NCBI GenBank assembly: GCA_028290345.1 | Contig: JAQGKB010000141.1 | Coordinates: 1-9,488 of the forward strand | Direction: 5' to 3' | DNA length: 9,488 nucleotides | From: Hyphomicrobiales bacterium | GTDB taxonomy: Bacteria > Pseudomonadota > Alphaproteobacteria > Rhizobiales > Devosiaceae | Shown here: positions 6,084 to 9,488 of the stretch, one piece after another | Layout of the letters: the number at the start of each line of letters is the position of its first letter | Position numbering within the stretch: the first letter of the stretch is position 1 | The notes under the pieces: model-generated | What the model was told of the DNA's origin: nothing | Databases searched by the model: none | The model's input: the letters and a program-made list of their open reading frames with translations, nothing else | Translations under genes and position numbers: made by a program

Positions 6084-6101
6084 TACGTACCGGTAAGTAA
6101 C
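6084..6101 (-). promoter_or_regulatory. TetR operator candidate, copy 2
   Basis: TACGTACCGGTAAGTAAC, read on the minus strand, repeats copy 1. It contains a 16-base palindrome (6084-6099) broken by one symmetric mismatch, centred on ACCGGT. It ends at the base before the transporter ATG and overlaps its ribosome binding region, where only a weak GGTAAG is seen. The palindrome centres of the two copies are 34 bases apart, about three helical turns. Confidence 0.6.
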
Positions 6102-7388
6102 ATGACAATAGTCCACAAACGTTCGTTTGGCCAGCGCTATGCCTTTGTGGTGGTGGCGGTGATCTTTTGTGCCTTGCTGATCTCCTCCGCCATGCGCTCC
6201 GCCCCAGGCGTGCTGATGCTGCCGCTGCAGAACGCCTTCGGCTGGGGCCGCGACACGATTTCACTCTCCGCCGCCATCGGCATCTTGATCTATGGCCTCG
6301 CGGGACCGTTCGCGGCGGCGTTGATGGAGCGCATCGGCTTGCGCCGCACGGTGCTGGCCGCCTTGGCGCTGATGTCCGTCTCGACGGCCTCCAGCCTGCT
6401 GATGACACAGCCCTGGCACCTGATGCTGACCTGGGGCATCGTTTCCGGCATCGCGACAGGATCGGTGGCGGCCGTGCTCGGCGCTACCATCGTCAATCGC
6501 TGGTTCACGACCAATCGCGGGCTAGTGATGGGGTTGATGTCGGCCAGCACGGCGACCGGTACGCTGATCTTCCTGCCGGCCATGGCCGCGCTCGCCGAAT
6601 CCGGAGGGTGGCAGACGGTGGTGATTGCCATCGCCATTGCAGCGGCGCTGCTGATCCCGCTGGTCTATTTCCTTGTGCCGGAACGGCCCGGCGCCATCGG
6701 ACTTACCCGGTTCGGAGCCAAGTCCGACGAGGTGCCGGAGCCGCCGAGGGCAGCGCAGCGTGGCTTCCTGACGGAGACCTTCACGATCCTGCGCAACGCC
6801 GCTGCGACGCGCACCTTCTGGTTCCTGTTCGCGACCTTCTTCATCTGCGGATTCACCACGAACGGGCTGATCGGCACCCACCTCATCGCCTTCTGCGGCG
6901 ATCACGGCATCCCCGAGGTGCAGGCGGCGGGCCTGCTGGCTCTGATGGGCGTTTTCGATCTGATCGGCACGACGTTTTCGGGCTGGCTGACCGACCGTTT
7001 CGACCCGCGGAAGCTGCTTTTCGTCTACTACGGCGTTCGCGGGCTATCGCTGCTCTACCTGCCCTATTCCGGCTTTTCGGGCGTCAGCCTCACCATCTTT
7101 GCCGTGTTCTACGGCCTCGACTGGATTGCAACGGTGCCGCCCACGCTGAAGCTCGCCAACGAGAAGTTCGGCGACAGGTCCGGCCCGATCGTCTTCGGCT
7201 GGGTTCTGGCCGGGCACCAGGCTGGCGGGGCCACGGCGGCGTTCCTTGGCGGCTTCATGCGCGAATGGCAGGGGAACTACACCATGGCGTTCCTGCTTGC
7301 CGGGACTACCGGGCTGGTCGCAGCGGCCATCGCCATGATGATCAACCGGGAGAAGCCGGAACCGATGCTGCGGGAAAAGCTGGCCTGA
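6102..7388 (+). CDS. MFS transporter, 12-helix, monocarboxylate/oxalate-formate antiporter-like
   Basis: Inner-membrane secondary transporter of 428 residues, with a pattern of twelve hydrophobic segments in two halves. The opening (SSAMRSAPGVLMLPLQNAFGWGRDTISL) resembles the first helix and loop of monocarboxylate and oxalate/formate-type MFS carriers. The helix 2-3 motif is MERIGLRRTVLA, and its counterpart in the second half is GWLTDRFDPRKLL. A cytoplasmic loop near the middle (residues about 200-235) carries ERPGAIGLTRFGAKSDEVPEPP. The ATG at 6102 is chosen because it directly precedes the family-like N-terminus. The open frame back to 5841 runs over the tetR gene. The ribosome binding site is weak. 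It is divergent from tetR and likely repressed by it through the two intergenic sites. Direction of transport and substrate cannot be read from sequence; a small organic acid or a toxic compound are both plausible. Confidence 0.9.
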   Translation: MTIVHKRSFGQRYAFVVVAVIFCALLISSAMRSAPGVLMLPLQNAFGWGRDTISLSAAIGILIYGLAGPFAAALMERIGLRRTVLAALALMSVSTASSLLMTQPWHLMLTWGIVSGIATGSVAAVLGATIVNRWFTTNRGLVMGLMSASTATGTLIFLPAMAALAESGGWQTVVIAIAIAAALLIPLVYFLVPERPGAIGLTRFGAKSDEVPEPPRAAQRGFLTETFTILRNAAATRTFWFLFATFFICGFTTNGLIGTHLIAFCGDHGIPEVQAAGLLALMGVFDLIGTTFSGWLTDRFDPRKLLFVYYGVRGLSLLYLPYSGFSGVSLTIFAVFYGLDWIATVPPTLKLANEKFGDRSGPIVFGWVLAGHQAGGATAAFLGGFMREWQGNYTMAFLLAGTTGLVAAAIAMMINREKPEPMLREKLA

Positions 7389-7393
7389 GCCGC

Positions 7394-7630
7394 TTACTCG
7401 ATCACGTCGGCTTCGGGGCGGTCATTGCCCCGGGCCAGTTCCTCGTGCCACTTGCCGTCAGCATCCTCATAGAGGATCGCATGGGTCTCGCCCGGCCGCA
7501 TCTGCTCGGCAGCGACGGCATGGGCTGCCCGCGTCGCGTCTTCGCGCGTCCTGAACGTTTCAGAAAACACATCGCCGAGCTTATAGGCCCAGCCGCCGTC
7601 GTGCTGAACGATATGGTAGTGAACTGCCAT
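7394..7630 (-). CDS. DUF2188-like small protein
   Basis: A 78-residue soluble protein. The opening HYHIVQHDGGWAYKLGDVFSETF followed by TREDATRAAHAVAAEQ and a closing strand with HAILYEDADGKWHEE match the DUF2188 plan: a strand with a GGW turn, a helix with alternating alanines, then a strand ending in a DG turn. The family has no proven function. The ATG at 7630 is preceded by AGAAGGAG with six bases of spacing, a strong ribosome binding site, so this is very likely a translated gene despite its size. It is convergent with the MFS gene (five bases between stop codons) and lies 69 bases downstream of the hemerythrin gene on the same strand, with a GC-rich hairpin between. It may be separately transcribed or co-expressed with that gene. 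Confidence 0.82.
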   Translation of the reverse strand: MAVHYHIVQHDGGWAYKLGDVFSETFRTREDATRAAHAVAAEQMRPGETHAILYEDADGKWHEELARGNDRPEADVIE

Positions 7631-7665
7631 TGCATGCTCCTTCTATAGACCTGCGACGCCGATCC

Positions 7666-7693
7666 GGCCCGCCCAACGTCGCGCGGGCGGGCC
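7666..7693 (-). repeat. 9-bp GC-rich hairpin between the hemerythrin and DUF2188 genes
   Basis: GGCCCGCCC (7666-7674) and GGGCGGGCC (7685-7693) are perfectly complementary with a ten-base loop. On the minus strand it begins seven bases after the hemerythrin stop codon. The position suits a transcript end or an RNA-stabilising stem for the hemerythrin mRNA. There is no following U-run, so ordinary intrinsic termination is not supported. Confidence 0.5.
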
Positions 7694-7699
7694 TGTGCG

Positions 7700-8290
7700 T
7701 CAATGACCGAAAAGGGCGTCTTCTGTGTGTTCCAGGATCGAGGGGATGACCAGATCCTCCTCGTCGTCGAGATGACGCAGCAGCCAGTTCAGCAACCGGT
7801 CGGAATTGTCGGCATAGGCGTCGGCGGCAAAGCGCCGGGCATCGCCCTCGGTATGCAGCGCCTCGATGAACGCCCTTCCGGTTTCTGCCGACGAGAGCAG
7901 CAGTTCGTGGATCATCACGTGATCCTCTTCCAATAGGTCGAAGCCGACGATCAGGCGCTTGTCGTAGCTGCGGAATAGCGGAAAATAGCTGTAGTCCTCG
8001 ATGCCATGGTGCCCTTCAAGGTGCCCGAGGAAGTAATCGAGACGCGGGGCAAAGAAGCGCTGGAACTGGTCCGGCGCCACCCCGCCTTCGCGGAACTGGG
8101 CGGTCGCGGTTTTCAGCATGCCGCCGAGTTCGCGGAACATATCGTGCATCTGCAGCCAGAACTGAGCCGTTTGGCCGAAATTGCGGTGTTCGTCCCAGGT
8201 CTCGCGCGGATATTTTTCGCGTAAATATGAGATATCGGCCGGCAGCTTGCCGGTGCGGTTGGGCAGCAGAAGTTCGGGCTTTTGCATCAT
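7700..8290 (-). CDS. Hemerythrin HHE-domain protein
   Basis: A 196-residue protein with a four-helix hemerythrin-like bundle that would hold a non-haem di-iron centre. Candidate ligands occur in the expected order: His49 (HDMFREL), His90/His94 and Glu98 (HLEGHHGIED), His124 and His128 (EEDHVMIHELL), and His173 with Glu177 (RHLDDEED). No signal peptide or membrane segment is seen, so it should be cytoplasmic. Members of this family bind oxygen or nitric oxide, store or sense iron, or aid repair of damaged iron centres; which applies here is not evident. Two adjacent ATG codons (8290 and 8287) are possible starts and neither has a strong ribosome binding site. It lies 78 bases downstream of the EamA permease gene on the same strand. 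A link to the DUF2188 gene that follows is only positional. Confidence 0.88.
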   Translation of the reverse strand: MMQKPELLLPNRTGKLPADISYLREKYPRETWDEHRNFGQTAQFWLQMHDMFRELGGMLKTATAQFREGGVAPDQFQRFFAPRLDYFLGHLEGHHGIEDYSYFPLFRSYDKRLIVGFDLLEEDHVMIHELLLSSAETGRAFIEALHTEGDARRFAADAYADNSDRLLNWLLRHLDDEEDLVIPSILEHTEDALFGH

Positions 8291-8368
8291 GGCGGATCAA
8301 ATAGGCAGAAAGCGCGACGCGCTCAAGACGGCACCTGAAGGTGACCTGTCCTTTGGACCTTGCGGCCG

Positions 8369-9283
8369 TCAGTCTTCAGCCACCACCGGTGTCAGCGGCT
8401 TTTGCAACTGCCGCTCGCGGAGCCAGACGTAGAGGCCGGAGCCGATGACGATCGGCGCGCCGACGAAGATCCACACGCTCGGCGGCTGGTTGAAGATCAG
8501 CCAACTCGAGGCAATGGCGTAGATGATCTGAAAATAGGCGAATGGCGCAAGGATCGTCGCCGGGGCGAAACGTACGGCGATACTGAAAATCTGATGCGAA
8601 AAGACGCCGGCGAGACCGATCAGGCCAAAGAAGAACCAATCGACGGGCTGCGTCGGCCAGACCCAGCCGTTGAAGGCGAAAGGAGCCACGCAGAGCACCG
8701 AGACCAGTGCAGCGTAGAACTGCTGCGTCGCAGCGCTATCGACGCCGGCAAGACGCCGGGTGGAGATGAAATAAAACGCCGACATGGTGGCACCGGCGAG
8801 CGAGGCGAGCGCCGCGGGATGAAAGGCTTCCGTGCCTGGGCGCACGATGACGAGAACGCCGACAAAGCCGACCGCAATCGCCGTCCAGCGCCGCCAGCCT
8901 ACCGCTTCGCCGAGTAACGGCACCGACAGCGCACACAGGATCAGCGGCATGGTGAAGGCAATGGCGCCGGTGACCGTCAGCGGCAAATACTGCACCGCGA
9001 AAAAATTGCACAGCGTCGACGCCAGCAGGAATAGCGCGCGCAGCACTTCAATTTTCAGATTGCCGGTGCGGACCAACGCCTTGCCGCGCTGCGGCAAGAA
9101 CAAGATCGCGATGACGAGGAAATGCACCAAGTAGCGGACGAAGATGAACTCCATCCACGGCATGCCGGTGCGGCCAAGCCATTTTGCGGAGGTGTCGATG
9201 GCGGTGAAGCCGATATAGGCAATCAGCACAAGGCCGATGCCGACAAGGAGATTGTCCTTGGAGGGCGCGGAGTTGGCAGGCAT
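8369..9283 (-). CDS. EamA/DMT-superfamily permease
   Basis: Inner-membrane transporter of the drug/metabolite transporter superfamily with two tandem EamA repeats, about residues 13-145 and 155-290. Each provides five helices, and the total length of 304 residues is normal for 10-helix members. The first repeat opens with the typical DTSAKWLGRTGMPWMEFIFVRY region, where the Lys and the Arg of the FVRY motif are common in the family. It ends with LLGEAVGWRRWTAIAVGFVGVLVIVRPG, the characteristic repeat-closing sequence. The second repeat closes with the matching GAPIVIGSGLYVWLRERQ. Such proteins export or import amino acids, nucleotides or other metabolites, and the substrate is not predictable here. 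The ATG at 9283 has only a weak GGAAC upstream. A short AGCGC-GTC-GCGCT hairpin with TTCT after the gene is too small to call a terminator. Confidence 0.9.
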   Translation of the reverse strand: MPANSAPSKDNLLVGIGLVLIAYIGFTAIDTSAKWLGRTGMPWMEFIFVRYLVHFLVIAILFLPQRGKALVRTGNLKIEVLRALFLLASTLCNFFAVQYLPLTVTGAIAFTMPLILCALSVPLLGEAVGWRRWTAIAVGFVGVLVIVRPGTEAFHPAALASLAGATMSAFYFISTRRLAGVDSAATQQFYAALVSVLCVAPFAFNGWVWPTQPVDWFFFGLIGLAGVFSHQIFSIAVRFAPATILAPFAYFQIIYAIASSWLIFNQPPSVWIFVGAPIVIGSGLYVWLRERQLQKPLTPVVAED

Positions 9284-9415
9284 TGAAAGTTCCGAACGCC
9301 GCCGAACCGAGTGCTCCGGCGCACTTCAGCGATGTGGCATGGCGGCTGAGAAGTCAATGGGCGAAACGGCCAAGTTCAGAGCCGAGTCTTGTAGTCGGAG
9401 ATACCCCACCCCTGA

Positions 9416-9437
9416 CCCCGCCCCGCAAGGGGGAGGG
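9416..9437. repeat. Short GC-rich palindromic intergenic repeat
   Basis: CCCC (9421-9424) and GGGG (9429-9432) form a stem over a GCAA loop. After a two-by-two mismatch, CCC (9416-9418) pairs with GGG (9435-9437). The surrounding text (CACCCCTGACCCCGCCCC...GGGGGAGGGAGA) resembles the abundant small intergenic hairpin repeats of Bradyrhizobium-like genomes, here slightly degenerate. The rest of 9284-9488 shows no gene. Confidence 0.45.
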
Positions 9438-9488
9438 AGATACGACGGCCGTGCCACATGGCTGATGGGCAGGGCGATCATGTCACCC

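Noticed and set aside
5841..6101. Upstream extension of the MFS transporter to 515 residues
   Set aside because: It overlaps the tetR coding sequence antisense and adds Arg/Pro-rich sequence before a natural MFS N-terminus at 6102.
6034..6408. N-terminal extension of the TetR protein to 332 residues
   Set aside because: It would run through the divergent intergenic operators and into the MFS gene, and its sequence is low-complexity Arg/Ser/Pro. The ATG at 6033 has a good ribosome binding site.
6167..7648. 493-codon plus-strand frame overlapping the MFS gene
   Set aside because: Its translation is a repetitive Arg/Gly/Asp/His-rich string typical of a shifted frame. The overlapping frame gives a clear membrane transporter.
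8360..8917. 185-codon plus-strand frame opposite the EamA permease
   Set aside because: It is highly charged antisense shadow sequence. The minus strand encodes a complete ten-helix permease.

Overview
This is a high-GC window from an alphaproteobacterium, most probably a Hyphomicrobiales (Rhizobiales) member near Bradyrhizobium or Rhodopseudomonas. That placement is inferred from strongly GC-biased codon use, the DUF3175 and DUF2188 small proteins, the style of the CspA-type protein, and a CCCC-GCAA-GGGG hairpin repeat at the right edge. The window reads as ordinary chromosome. I see no insertion sequences, integrases, CRISPR arrays, tRNA or rRNA genes.

Left part (1-2860, + strand): the 3' portion of a DHA2-type (14-helix) major facilitator drug exporter whose start lies outside the window, followed by a complete type II NADH dehydrogenase (ndh). 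The ndh Shine-Dalgarno and start codon both lie in the 3' side of a long, nearly continuous inverted repeat.

Middle left (2864-4625, - strand): a CspA-type cold shock gene ending in a clear hairpin-plus-U-tract terminator, then a probable two-gene operon for a CHAD protein and a CYTH (triphosphate tunnel) protein. These two domains are often fused elsewhere but are separate here. Together they suggest polyphosphate or triphosphate metabolism.

Centre (4626-6033): a 433-base gene-free stretch holding the csp leader on one strand and, on the other, several palindromes plus a possible general-stress (EcfG-type) promoter in front of a small DUF3175 gene. A TetR-family regulator converges on that gene.

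Centre right (6034-7388): the tetR gene is divergent from a 12-helix MFS transporter. The 68-base gap carries two inverted copies of an 18-base operator-like sequence, one of them inside a candidate promoter. This is a classic local repressor-transporter pair; the substrate cannot be read from sequence.

Right part (7394-9488, - strand): an EamA/DMT-type permease, a hemerythrin-domain protein and a small DUF2188 protein in the same direction, with a 9-bp GC-rich hairpin between the last two. The most worthwhile observations are regulatory: the ndh start-site hairpin, the paired TetR operators, and the palindrome cluster before the DUF3175 gene. No unmistakably new multi-gene system is visible.
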